Notes under the pieces: generated by a model | Told to the model about the DNA's origin: nothing | The model's input: only the letters and a program-made list of their open reading frames with translations | Databases searched by the model: none | Part shown: piece after piece, positions 49,501 to 60,580 of the stretch | Layout of the letters: each line of letters begins with the position of its first letter | Position numbering within the stretch: the stretch's first letter is position 1 | Assembly: GCA_026120035.1 (NCBI GenBank) | Contig: JALRME010000005.1 | Location: forward strand, 248,001 to 312,000 | DNA: 64,000 bases | Source: Coleophoma eucalyptorum | Taxonomy: Eukaryota; Ascomycota; Leotiomycetes; Helotiales; Dermateaceae | Reading direction: 5' to 3' | Translations under genes and position numbers: made by a program

Positions 49501-51971
49501 GCCGCGATAGAGAAGTCAGAGTCAAGGGAGGCAGTCAGGAGCGTGGCCAGTGACGAGACGATAGCGGTGGAGGTAGAGGAGTTGAGAAAGCTTGCTGCAG
49601 AAAAAGAACGAGCACAAGAGGAGCTGGCGAACAAGTATGCCAAGCTCGAAGAGGAGCACATGGATGCCTTGGACCTCGTGGAAGAGCTCAAAACTGAAAT
49701 GGCGAAGGCTCAGTCTAACGAATTGAGCACGAGCAGGTCACCCACGCCAGTGATACGACGTAAATCCAGCCAAAATGTTATGATCATTGATCGCGCCCAC
49801 CGATCCTTTGCTTCTTTGCGCAACATCGCAACAGAAAACTTCGAAGGACTGCCAGATGTGATGGCTAATTTTGAATTGAATCTGAACTCAGCTATGCACG
49901 AATTGCACTCACGCTCCGAGAGAGTTCAAGAGCTCGAGGCGGATATCACTGCAGTCAAGAAGGAGATGGAAACCAAGATGACCATCATCTCCGGTCTCAC
50001 GAGAGAACGATCAAGCATGAAGTCCTCACCAATGGATATGTCTGTCGTATCCACTATGCGCGACCAACTGATGCAGAGCGAGAACCAAATGCGTGTTCTT
50101 CAGGAAAAGCATGCCGCGCGCGAGAAAGAACTTCAAACTGAAGTTGAAGCACTCCGAATTGCAATTGATTCACATGCTTCTGCAAACAGCGATAAAGCCG
50201 AGGGGGATCGTGATGACCAAAAGACTATCCAAGATAAAAAGATTACCATGTTGGAGGCAGAGCTGGCCAGCTGGGAAAGCAGACACCGAGGCGCATTGGC
50301 CTCGATGGAGCAATCCGAGAAGCAACTACTGAAGACTATCGCTGAGATGGAAAGTCGCGCATCCCTCCAAAAGGAGCGCAGTGAAAGTCCTGCTCAAGAG
50401 GAACTGCTTAAGACGATGAAGAAGGAGATCGATGAGCATAAGGCAGCAGTTGCCGCGACGGCTGCTCGCATTGCTGAGCTAGAGCAATCTCATGCAGCTA
50501 CCAAAGCAGAGTTGGATGAAGTCGTGAAGTCTAAGGATCTTACCATAATCGAGGTCGAGAACCATAAATCTCTGGTGTCGCGCCTCGAACAACAGATTGC
50601 TGACCATGAAAATGTTGTGGAGACACATCAACAAGGGCTCGATCTTTTGCACGCGAACCATGCCAAAGAGATAGAGAACATCAAGAGCACCACCCAGGCC
50701 GACCATGCAGCTCAAGTTGCTGACCTAACAATCAAACACGAGTCAAGTATAGCGGCTTTGAAGAGCGAGCTCGATGGAGCCCGTGATGCCCTTACCGAGG
50801 TTGCGACCCAAGTCGCCTTGGCTTTAGGTGTTGAAGCCAGCACCGACAAACTTCAGGAAAGAATCAACGGCCTCATTGCCGATCAGAAGTCATTGGATGC
50901 GGAGAGAAAGAAGAGTGGCGAAGTTGAGAAGCACGTTGTCGAGCTGTCATCCATAAACGATTCAGTCATGAAAGAGCTTGAAGGTGTGAAGGCGGAATTG
51001 GCCGCTATTCTTGTGACAACAGCAGAAGGCTCAAAGCTTAAGGCAGAACATGCCACGCTCAGCGAGCAATTGGGAGCATTGAAGAAAGAAATGAGTGACT
51101 TGGAGACAAAGAATCAGAAAAATTCTAGACTTGTGGAGGAGCTTGAAGACCAGCTCGCTTCGAACTTTGACCAACATCAAATTGCAAACAATCGTCTTTC
51201 TACTTTGCAGACTGAGCGAAACCAGCAACTGGAAGAGGCCAATGCAGCTCATTTCCGTGTTCAGTCTGAATTGGATGCAATCAAAGAAGAATATGCTACC
51301 CTTCAGGTAAGGCGCACCTCATACGCTATACTTGCACATGCTAACTCCTATAGGCTAAATTTGAGGAAATTCTTCCTGCTGAGGCACCTCAAACTACAAA
51401 GCGTACAAGTGCTCAGCAAGGGCAACAGAACCAGCAGAATGGTCATCTTCGCAAATCTGCATCTGTGGCATCATTGCCTTCCCCTCCTCCTGCCATCCCA
51501 TTACCTCCGCTCCCAGGCAGCATTGCCGCGACTATGTCTCCAAACTCAAATGCTGCCTCAGTTCCGCCAACCCCCAACGGAAACCGCCCATCCAGTAAAG
51601 ACCTTGCCATTCAACAGATCCAAGAGGACCAGGAAGCAAGAATCCGCACAATCGAGAAGCATCTGTATGCTGAGAAGCAGCTCACTTCTACTCTTGAAGA
51701 AGCACTTACTGATCTTGAGCGGCAAAGCAATAAAGTCAAGGCTGATTGTGATGCCTGGAGACGTCGTGCTGGTGATCTCGAGAGTGAGTTGAAGGAAGCA
51801 AAAGAGGCAGCGAAGAATGGTGATGCCGAGAAGGAAAATCGATGGAGTCTCCTCCAAGTTGAGGAGGAGCGCAAGAAGAGAAGAGATGCCGAAATGGCAA
51901 GAGCACATCTTGAGGAGAGAATGAACGCCATCAGCAAGAAGAAGAAGAAGGGTAGCTTGAACTGTTTCTAG
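46552..51971 (+). CDS. Kinesin with N-terminal motor and very long coiled-coil tail
   Basis: Exons 46552-46711, 46769-47092, 47177-51306 and 51354-51971 give 1743 aa. The motor starts at about residue 52 (V-V-V-R-V-R-P-P). The P-loop is GQSGAGKS at about 137-144, a variant of the usual GQTGSGKT. Switch I (N-A-K-S-S-R-S-H) and switch II (D-L-A-G-S-E-R) are intact, and the neck follows at about 430. A motor-domain insert after F-E-K-L-E-G-P (around 175-200) is Ser/Arg-rich. From about 440 to 1540 the protein is almost entirely heptad-like coil with acidic breaks (E-T-E-D-E-S-S-D). A Pro-rich segment and a last coil follow. It ends with five lysines and G-S-L-N-C-F. Plus-end-directed transport or spindle function is inferred from the N-terminal motor. 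I cannot assign the subfamily with certainty. Confidence 0.95.
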
Positions 51972-53188
51972 GCTGCGGTATTCTTTTCGGCATAGCGACG
52001 GGCGACCTGTTCACTTTTCGATTCACGGCTTTACGACTCTTTCCATCATCGGCTCTGCAGTTATTATTTTCATGTATAAAGAGACCCCTTTGTCTTCGAC
52101 GACTTTTTAAATTTTCATTCAACCTTCAAACCTGTTTACGACAAAACAACAACTGAGCGATAATAGCAAATATAGATGGCGGCGATCACGTTTCATCTGG
52201 TCTTCTTTGAACCATATGTTGCACTTCACAGCCAAATCCACCTCAGTCCTAACTTTCTTCCTTCGAATTTCTTTTTTCTTTTTCAAGAGATACCACCTGT
52301 TACTTTTCTCATTCTTGCTTCTGGTTCTTCTTTCTAGCTTAGGTGTTTCTTGTGGACGGCCTTCTCTCCATTCTTTTTCGGCAGAACAGGCTGAGTAGGG
52401 GTGGAGAGATAATTTACGTTAAGGGTGAGGATGCTGATGAGGCTGCTTTAGTGGTATGTAATGTGGTAATTGTGGTAGGGGAGTGGGGAGAGGACTGGAG
52501 GGAAGCTTGCGGTTGTGTGGCGGAGGAGAGGATTGATCTTGGAAGTCTAGGGAGAGCGAGTAGGAAAAAGAAAGATAATAGAAAGCCACAATACACTATA
52601 GCACAGAGCCTGAAGTGATTCTGCAGATCCTGCATATCGTGAATACTTACCTATCTGGTCACTGAAAGGCAAATAACTGCTGGTTGACTTTCGCCATACT
52701 AACAACATTTCTAATCAATCTCTACAGAATTCGCCAAAACAATATGACATGCATAAAAGTCCTCGAGTTCTATGTCAAATAATCTGCGATTCGTAACCAT
52801 ATCCAATCCCTCGATCTATTTCATAATAGATGCCTACGCTGGACTTCTATTCTATGCTACAAATACGCCCCGTTGTTATCCCTTCCTCTCTTTCAACGTT
52901 GTATCTAAGATACCCAGGCTGTATCTAGCTAGCGTGATCTGTTCGTGACCCAATTTCCGTGAAGTATTCGTCCCTATCCTACGTCCCTATTTGACTTTGC
53001 GTGTTCATTCAGTGTTGCCATGATCATTATCCCCCGTGCCACGTGTACATACATATATTACACCTCAGTCCAAAAACTCCTGAGAAACTCCCAATAAAGA
53101 AAAGAAAAGGCACTATCAGTAAGAATGGCGATGCCCTGCATGCACGTCCCTAACAGGGACCCATCAAAAGGGTCATATAAGCTCCAAA
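51972..53188. other. Intergenic between convergent genes
   Basis: 3' UTRs of the kinesin gene (plus) and the GH76 gene (minus). The 52.2-52.6 kb part has T-rich and GA-rich tracts. No coding region supported. Confidence 0.5.
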
Positions 53189-54738
53189 TCAAGAGCTCTT
53201 CAACTCGAGTGTCATGAATAAACTGCCGCCCAAAGCCCCCGCGACGACCACGAAGGTCAAGAACCCAGCGCTGGCCCGATCTCCAGTCGTGACAGGCGTC
53301 GTTGCAGCCGTCAGTGGGGCCTGTCCAGCAGCTAACGCACTACCCGCGTTCGGATCACCCACACTTGTTCCGCCTGTAGAATTCGTGACTGGTGCTATAA
53401 TCTGCTGCGTCGTGTTCTCGATACTTACCATGGCGGAGTGAAGGACGCCCACAGCGCTCATTTGCTGCCCAATGCCTGTGTTCCCATCAAAGCCTGCATT
53501 GGCGGCCCAGTCGAAGCCGCATGCTGTGTTGGATGAACCGCCGGTACATGACCGCGCTACAGCAGAGGCTGACGAGGCGAGGAGTGGTCGGATCGTGGAG
53601 CCAGTGAAAGGTGCGAGGATTGAGCTTGCAGCCAGCCAGCCAGAGAAATAAGCTTTAAATGTTAACTGATCGGTGTTGCAGTTGCCGCGTGGCTCGCAAG
53701 CTTGTTCTTGCATGACGGAGTTGTTGAAAAATATTTTGGAGGCGTCCAGAACACCTTGGGTTCGTGTCTGCCACGTCTTATTGCCGTTTGTCTGAGAAAG
53801 GATGGTTAATTATGGGTCTGTGATATCAATGGGTTTGATGGAGGGTGTGCTTACTAGGTTGTACATGTTTGCTGCTGCATGCAAGAAGATACCGGCGTTG
53901 TAGGACCATTGGAGACGATCAACCGTAGCGCAGTTATCGGTATCGGAGCTTCCGTCATAGATGTTATATGATGCATCGATCAGATTGACGGACTCTTCCC
54001 ACTGCCAGATCTGTTCTGCCCAGTCGGCATATGTCTGGTTGCCAGTGTATCTCGCCAACCTCGAAGCGAGATTGAGAAAGCAGCCATTTGCAATGCTGTT
54101 TTTGTAATCGAAGCCTTTGTTGAATGGAAATATTTGCCACTTCAGTCCACCTCCACACTTCGTTGTGTCCCAACGTGATACCATCTCATTAAAGACAGCT
54201 TGAGCTAGTGCCAGCCACTGTGGTTGATCTGGAGGCGGATTTGGGAAGTTGGTCTCTGCTGCTAGCATGGCAGCCATCCCCCAGAATCCTTGGTCATCGT
54301 TGCCTTCATTCTTCGTCTGGTTCGGCGGCATGTAGTCACGGTTTGGGCCCACCTGGAAGAGCAAGGCCTGTGAGGTAACGCTATTGTAGGTCGTGTCGCC
54401 GGTGTACCTCCAATAGTCGATCAGAGTCATGAACATCCCACCACCCTCCCACCAAAACAGAGGTTGTGGTAATATGCCAGGCGTTTGTCCCTTGATAATA
54501 TCAATATGTGACTTGGAAGTTTGAATGCGGTCTTACACTTATATTGCCTTGATAGTATTGCATCATGCCAAAAGCTGCCGTACCTGCTGCATTTTTTATG
54601 GAATCTAGAGTGGACTTAGTACTTTATTGAATTACCACATATTCCAAACTACATACCGGGATCTGTGACATTAAGAGTGATTGCAGCTACGCTTGGCGCT
54701 AGGAGGAGCCCTCGTAGGAAGTTACTGAATGACCGCAT
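53189..54738 (-). CDS. Cell-wall mannosidase/transglycosidase, GH76 (Dfg5/Dcw1-like), GPI-type
   Basis: Exons 54738-54657, 54604-54537, 54490-53855 and 53791-53189 on the minus strand give 462 aa, matching the ~450 aa of yeast Dcw1/Dfg5. Residues 1-19 form a signal peptide ending near V-A-A. Next come the conserved [15 protein letters not shown] and D-Y-W-R-Y-T-G-D. The catalytic acid pair sits in N-D-D-Q-G-F-W-G at about D115-D116. Several N-glycosylation sequons are present. A Ser/Thr/Ala/Gly-rich region leads to a hydrophobic C-terminal tail starting around G-F-L-T-F-V-V-V, consistent with GPI anchoring. Dfg5/Dcw1 enzymes link GPI-mannoproteins to the wall glucan (established). The second intron (46 bp) appears to use an AAG acceptor, which is uncommon. 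Confidence 0.94.
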
Positions 54739-55866
54739 CGTCGAAAGATTATTGTAGTGCTACGGAGAAGGAGAGATTTGCTGATTATTGACTTTAATTG
54801 CAATGGAGCGACGTCTTGGTGAGTACCCAAGAAAAGAGGTAAAGGATTAGAAAGGCCTGTCAAAGGACGCGGAGGTTTGAGGAAGAAAAGATCGGAATGA
54901 ATCACAGATTCAAGAGCTGGCAGGGCCGATTGCTGCCGTCAAACCTCGTTTATTAAGGTAAAGGAAAGAATATAAGAAATAAGATGACAACAAAGATCAG
55001 TTAAGCTTCGGTGGATGGAAGCTTTGACAAGATCTTGAAGGTTGGGGATCGCAGGAGCACAAGAAAGGTTGCTGGCGGGAAGGAAGGATATCATTCATCC
55101 CAAGAAGTAGGAAAAGCATAAGAACGGACGGATAATGAAATGAAACCGGCCTACCTAGTCTCGACCTAGATCCTACTGCTCATTCAATGGTGTCGTGCAT
55201 CACAGCGTCCTGGAAATAGGAGGGATTGGCAAATGCCTGAAACTCAGGAAGTGTCAAGCCGCCGGCTTTGACACGTCCCATGGCCTCAGCCACTCTCTCG
55301 AGTTCATCGAGATTGAATATGTAATCGGGCATTGCAGTTGAACCTGGAGAATGTCCAGGGACAAATATGGGGAGCTGTGAAGAACATGTTGGAGAAAGAT
55401 CGATAACAATGGGTCCACAGGCGTAAGAGTAACACTTGACCAACTTGTCAAGATGTGGAATTGTCGGCGTTGAATAATCGACAGCTTCTTTTATGCGCAT
55501 CTGTGTTTACCAAGAAACTAGGCCGGGGACTGCACTCTTCACAAGAATGATATGTCATATGCAACTGTGTATTTAAACTCTCTGGGGCTGAGATTCGAAT
55601 CCTCTTGTAAAGATGTATGATCATCGAGTGCCAGGAGATGATGAGACTTAGGGACCTTCATATCCAGCCACGGACTAGGCTTTATTTGGCTTGTGATCAG
55701 GTGATCAGTGGCTTCAGGCACCAGCCACAGTTCTGGTGTTTAGCTTGGAGCTTAGCCACATATCGAGGGGAAGCGTTACGGCATCAGGTTGACTGCATAC
55801 CGCTGGATAATCCCCAGATTTCCACCTTCAAGCTCACAGAAGCTTGTACAACCCTGGAGAAGCGCC
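54739..55866. other. Intergenic region upstream of GH76 and actin-capping genes
   Basis: Holds the promoters of the two divergent genes at 54738 (minus) and 55867 (plus). Between them lies one moderately protein-like minus-strand ORF, described separately. Confidence 0.45.
55180..55500 (-). CDS. Possible small hypothetical protein or gene remnant
   Basis: An ATG-started opening of 106 codons with protein-like composition (Pro, Leu, Asp, charged helix near its end: L-D-E-L-E-R-V-A-E-A-M). A TAAACACAG stretch immediately upstream looks like a splice acceptor. Another opening at 55539-55721 on the same strand could be an earlier exon. No family recognised. It may be a decayed gene or chance. 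Confidence 0.25.
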   Translation of the reverse strand: MRIKEAVDYSTPTIPHLDKLVKCYSYACGPIVIDLSPTCSSQLPIFVPGHSPGSTAMPDYIFNLDELERVAEAMGRVKAGGLTLPEFQAFANPSYFQDAVMHDTIE

Positions 55867-57005
55867 ATGGCTTCTGCTCAGCTTGAGACTGTTTCTGCCT
55901 TTGTAGAAGGAGCTCCACCGGGAGAGGTATATTAACGTCCCATGTCCCGATCTCACGTTTCAATGCATTGCTAACAGATCTCCAAGCTCGCAGATGTTAT
56001 AAATGGTGCGCTATCTTCTCACATATTCCATGTTCGAATCTAAGAGTCGGGCTAGATATCAAGACCTTGACCATTGAGAGCCCGGACATCCTCTCGCAAT
56101 TAGGTCCCGCATTCGAGAAGTACAACGAGGAGCAGTTCACAACTGTGAAGCTACCAGGCGGCAGCCAATATGTCAGTCCATTCCCATGGGTGAGGAGTAC
56201 ACTTAAATGGCATATGCTCATAGTATCTTAGGTGCTTGTTAGCTCGCACAACTCTCTTGGAGATGGAAGATACTACGATGTGGAAAGCTCGTCCAGTTTC
56301 GCTTTTGATCACAGCACACAGGTATGAGATGGATGCACAATTATGGGAGCAGATTATTTATAGCAATGCAGAAAGCCAGTGCGGTTCAGAGTCACGTTTT
56401 AGAGAGTAGCCAGTCAGACCTTGTGTGAGTTCAGAGGCAAGCTTCTTGTTTCCAAGGCTAATTCCGCTGTAGCAAATCTCTCCTCAAGAACCTCGGAACG
56501 CACGTTAAGGAGCACTACCCTAATGCCTCGTATGGTGTCTTCCCTACTGAAGAGGATTCGAAGATTGCAATCATTGTGGTTGCAAACAAATATAGCCCAA
56601 ACAACTTCTGGTATGTTAGCTACTACCGGCGAAGATAGCATAGCTAACAGATGCAGGAATGGCCGCTGGCGATCTTTCTATATTTTCGACCCTTCGACAT
56701 CCTCTTTGACCGGCAATATCAAAGTTGATGTGCACTACTATGAAGACGGCAATGTTCGACTTCTTACCGACAAGCCAGTCTCAGCAGCCGTTTCATCGGC
56801 ATCTGCAAGCACAATTGCTCGAGAGATCGCCGTGGCCGAGAAGAAGTACCAGGAGGAGATCAACAAGGGGTTCACGAACCTCAGTGAAGGAGCTTTTAAG
56901 GGTCTGCGGAGACAGCTGCCAATCACGAGGCAAAAGATTGAGTGGGACAAGATTGCGGGGTATCGTCTTGGCCAAGATATCGGAGGAGGGAGTTCCAAGA
57001 GATAG
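55867..57005 (+). CDS. cap1: F-actin capping protein subunit alpha
   Basis: Seven exons: 55867-55926, 55978-56005, 56056-56171, 56232-56321, 56372-56424, 56473-56610 and 56657-57005, giving 277 aa (yeast Cap1 268, animal CapZ-alpha about 286). Frames agree at all six junctions, although intron 3 uses a GTCAGT donor. Diagnostic segments are the N-terminal F-V-E-G-A-P-P-G-E, the F-E-K-Y-N-E-E-Q-F block, N-S-L-G-D-G-R-Y-Y-D, F-W-N-G-R-W-R-S and K-V-D-V-H-Y-Y-E-D-G-N-V-R-L. The C-terminus keeps Y-Q-E-E-I-N-K-G-F and L-R-R-Q-L-P-I-T-R-Q-K-I-E-W. It forms a heterodimer with the beta subunit that caps actin barbed ends (established). The gene is very intron-dense for its size. Confidence 0.97.
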
Positions 57006-57641
57006 AGTGAGGATTATAGATGTGTTACAAAGTATGAGACCAAGAACCATCACGGTAGCGCTGGGCAGCGGACTGTCCGCCAACGCCGATTCTCCTCCGA
57101 CGGCCGTCGGGGTGACGGGATGTGGTAAAATAGTCAGACGCAGCGTTATCAGCCAATATGCAAGAGAAGTTTAGAGCTTGGTAGTATGTCAAAGGAGGGG
57201 CTTCGGACCCTTCCGGACACGTTGATTGCGTGCGTACAAGTCGTGAACACCGGGTTTCTCGCAGAGGTAGGTAAGATGAGATGCAAGATGCTCGTATTCG
57301 TACTAGAATAATGAATGGCCTTTGATGGGGGAAGGTACTCACTCACTTCAAGTAACTACCTAGCAGAGTTTCGGATACCGAAGACTCGGCGGGGCGGTCC
57401 CTTGAGTCGGGGTGGGGGGTGGTGCGGTGCTGGAAGAGCAGACTGAGTGCAGGAGTGAGTGAAGGAGTGAGACGGCCCAATTGCGATGCAGGCTTGCGGT
57501 TAAGATAAGTAAGCACGAGTCGTAATGGACAACTCCTCATACAACCAAAATACCGGTGCAAGAGCCGTGGGACTGTGTCGGAGACAGCGGAATACCACCG
57601 TTATTAGGTTTGTCGTTGGTGGTGTCGTTGCTCAATACCTT

Positions 57642-57720
57642 AGCCAGCAGCCGTGCCAGCAGCCGTGCCCGTAGTGACAGTAGTCCCAGCAGTCCCAGCA
57701 GTCCCAGCAGTCCCAGTCCC
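57642..57720 (+). repeat. Minisatellite, CAGCAGTCC-type units
   Basis: Two copies of a CCGTGCCAGCAG unit followed by four to five copies of the 9-mer AGTCCCAGC. Open in several frames on both strands because the units are multiples of three. Confidence 0.8.
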
Positions 57721-58180
57721 GGCAATCCAGGCAGTCCGAGCAGCCCAAGCAGTCAAAGTCAGAAGCCCGAAGCCCAGAAGCCAAAGGTCACCCGTAGACT
57801 CGACTCCCCCCCCCTCCCCACTCTTGTCCAGATGCCATAGACACCAATCACAGGCCTCGATTCGTTGCTGACCCGGGAAATCCTGACTGAAAGGAGGAAA
57901 AGGGGACAGTGGAGAGTGGGCAACCGAAGCCTCGGGCTGATTTGCCAGACCTACTGTTGGATTTCCCGATTGGAGCAGCACTAGACCTCAATCAGGCGGC
58001 GGTGTCCCTTCATCGCCTTGTCTGCGGTGGTCTTTTGGAAATCGACGACTGGACTTTACCAGCCTGCCTGTCTGCTTGTCTACCTACCTTGCTTGCTTTC
58101 TTATTCTGGTCTGATCTGATCATCTCGCTCGCCTCCTTCCTCGACCTCTCATCTCCCTCTAAGCTGTTCGAATTCGATAT

Positions 58181-58203
58181 CGAAACGAAACGAAACGAAA
58201 CGA
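58181..58203 (+). repeat. (CGAAA)4 pentanucleotide repeat
   Basis: Four perfect CGAAA units and a partial fifth, about 175 bp upstream of the cytochrome b5 start codon, probably in its leader. Confidence 0.85.
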
Positions 58204-58375
58204 CACCCCAGAATCTCCTTTTCTCGCGGATCTGCCAGCTTAGTCCTAGTCCCCGGTTCCAGTCAAGCAACGAACGAACCCCCCAACAAACCCGCGTCTC
58301 TTCCCACTCCACCCTTTCGAACATCTCCCAATCCCCTTCCTCGTATCACGCATACATCCCATATCATATTACACA

Positions 58376-59277
58376 ATGGCTGAGACCAAGCAATTCACTT
58401 TCGCGGATATCGCCAGCCACTCTGGCAAGAAGGACCTGTACATGGTCATTCACGATAAGGTCTACGACACCACCAGCTTCGTTGATGAGCACCCGTAAGT
58501 TTCTTCTCTCTTTGCAACTTTTTTTTTCCCCGCCGGGTACTCTTTCGGCCTTGCGTTGGTCTGCGAGGATGATATGGGAATGAGAACGGATATGCGCCGA
58601 CTGGATTTGGGAGATAGCGGATAGGGGCGTCTCTACCGCAATATCTTGAATTTGGTCAGGAAAGACAGATTCATGGACTCGACGGCCACATAAGCAGACT
58701 TGCGCATGCCATGGCATCCACTCAGGCTGCGCCGGCTCTATCTACTCAAACCGCCATCCAAACTCCTTCACCTACGCCTCTCTTTATCTCAGCTCATCTT
58801 GCAAATTCCCTTGTTCTCGCTACAAACGGAAGCTAATCAGATCTCTTTTTCATCACACAGAGGAGGAGAGGAAGTTCTCCTAGACGTTGGCGGACAAGAC
58901 GCAACCGAAGCCTTCGAGGATGTCGGACACAGCGATGAGGCACGCGAGATTCTGGAGGGATTGTTGATCGGTGATTTGAAGCGTGTTGTATGTTTTCCCT
59001 TGCCCTACCATATCCCTACACCCAACCTAGGAAACTCTCTTTGTTTCCTACTTCAGAGAGTGGAAAAAGTAGAAAAATGAGTAGAAGCTAACAATGGGAT
59101 CAAAACAAATAGGCAGGAGACCCAGCCCCAAAAGTACAAGCCCCCAGCAGCTCAACCGGGACCTCTTCATCATCCAGCACTGGAATGGGAGTTGGTCTCT
59201 ACGCTGTCATCTTGCTCGGCGGTGCGGCAGCATTTGGAGCTTATAAGTACATGCAAAGTCAAGAGGGAAAGGCATAG
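58376..59277 (+). CDS. CYB5: Microsomal cytochrome b5
   Basis: Exons 58376-58494, 58861-58987 and 59113-59277 give 136 aa, the usual length. The heme-binding domain occupies residues 1-85. The axial histidines are H39 in H-P-G-G and H63 in D-V-G-H-S, and the first motif is split by intron 1. A Ser/Thr-rich linker (about 88-105) precedes a C-terminal membrane anchor ([16 protein letters not shown]) with a short polar end. This is the tail-anchored ER form that donates electrons to lipid desaturases and P450s (established). Introns are long for this locus (366 and 125 bp). Confidence 0.97.
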
Positions 59278-60580
59278 ATAGATAGATAGATATGGTTTTG
59301 TACTGTGTTATCTTTCTTGAGGTCTGTAGATTTCTGAGTGGGCGAGGAAGTCGAGAGAGAGATCTTGGAAGAGGTGAAGCAAATGGTGTAAGGGGTTGTT
59401 GGTGGTTATAGATGTATGTGGATGTGAACTAGAGAGTTTGTTCGGTGATTAATGGACGGATGAAATGGCTTTACGGAGGAGACAACGATAAGACAAACAG
59501 AAAAATACAAACACTGCACTTACCACCACATCCTCACTCCGCCTTCTCACATCTGGAACTCAAATCTCTCGGAGATAATTATTTCTGTCTCTAGGACCTA
59601 GCATGCTTCATTTACTCTGCACTACTACGCCAAGAAAGGCTCGCTCGCTCATACTGTCCGCTCTTCAAAAGTGAGCTGCATCCACCCGTTTTATTCTTTC
59701 AACTTTTCCAACCAAAAAATCCTTCAAAGTTTTTTTTTCCCCTTCTATCTGTAGTTGTGGCTATTTCATTCCATCCGGAATGAGATAAAGAGTAGATAGC
59801 TAGACATAGAGCATCAAACGTGCTGTCTTCCTGGGTTACATGTACATCTAGAAGTTTGACTAGTTAGCCAGCTACCTAGTTAGGTGAAGCGAGGTTGGGA
59901 TAAGTGTTGGAATATCGGGAAGGTGGAGGACATCTCACCTCATCTCGACTTGACTTGACTCGTCTTATGCCTCAGGGAAGAGGGAAAGCACACAATGGAT
60001 ATAAGCAAAAACTGTGTTGGCAAACCAGGAAATTTCACATGAGGTGCTTCACATGTGACACGGGGGCATTGGGGATTGTAGGTTTTGGGATCTGCGGCTT
60101 TTTGATTCGTAGCTTAAATTGTTGTCTTTGTGACTTAACTAGCCACGCCTTTTCATTTCCTTTAGGGAGACTGGCGGTTCTTTCTTCGATCCATTGCTCC
60201 TTCCTTCCAATCAATATAAAGGTCGTGCGGAAAACCGCTATGTTATGTGGACCACGCAACTAGTTCTCTACTGTTCATAGGATATATTTCTCCAGGCATT
60301 CGTTAAGTGATGCATGCCACCATCGCCTTTCGAATCTTCTGATACTATGCTTATGCCCGTCACATATTCTTCAGCCGCCGCGAACCATGTCCGAATATCC
60401 GTCCATCGCAATTCCTCGTCTAGGAGGCGGATACACGCACGCTCTTGGGGTAATGTAACAAGAGGGGCGTGTCTCGTACTCACCATTTGCGAGATGTAGA
60501 ACAGCAAAGTGCCTTTGAACTACCACGCGTAATTTGGCAGAGGAGCCAGATGGTGCATCACGAATATGTTCCTTCTCATG
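59278..60580. other. Intergenic between cytochrome b5 and the zinc-finger gene
   Basis: Starts with a short GATA repeat right after the cytochrome b5 stop codon, then 3' UTR sequence. It contains one small minus-strand ORF described separately. No RNA gene seen. Confidence 0.45.
60268..60486 (-). CDS. Possible small hypothetical protein
   Basis: An ATG-started minus-strand opening of 72 codons with protein-like helical composition (A-C-I-R-L-L-D-E-E-L-R-W; T-W-F-A-A-A-E-E-Y). It lies about 95 bp beyond the stop codon of the zinc-finger gene on the same strand. It could be an independent small gene, an alternative 3' exon or chance. No family recognised. Confidence 0.2.
   Translation of the reverse strand: MVSTRHAPLVTLPQERACIRLLDEELRWTDIRTWFAAAEEYVTGISIVSEDSKGDGGMHHLTNAWRNISYEQ

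Larger units (their letters stand above)
57006..58375. other. Intergenic upstream of cytochrome b5
   Basis: Contains the capping-protein 3' UTR and a long CT-rich leader/promoter of the cytochrome b5 gene, with the two simple repeats listed below. Openings across the minisatellite (57537-57981) are repeat-derived and not believed. Confidence 0.5.

Noticed and set aside
49020..49691. 223-codon opening antisense to the kinesin
   Set aside because: Ser-rich mirror of the coiled-coil coding strand. A typical shadow of Glu/Lys/Leu heptads.
55590..55605. TTCGAATCC-like tRNA T-loop
   Set aside because: No matching acceptor, D or anticodon stems around it.
57537..57981. Openings on both strands across the CAGCAGTCC minisatellite
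   Set aside because: Open only because repeat units are multiples of three. Composition is repeat-derived.
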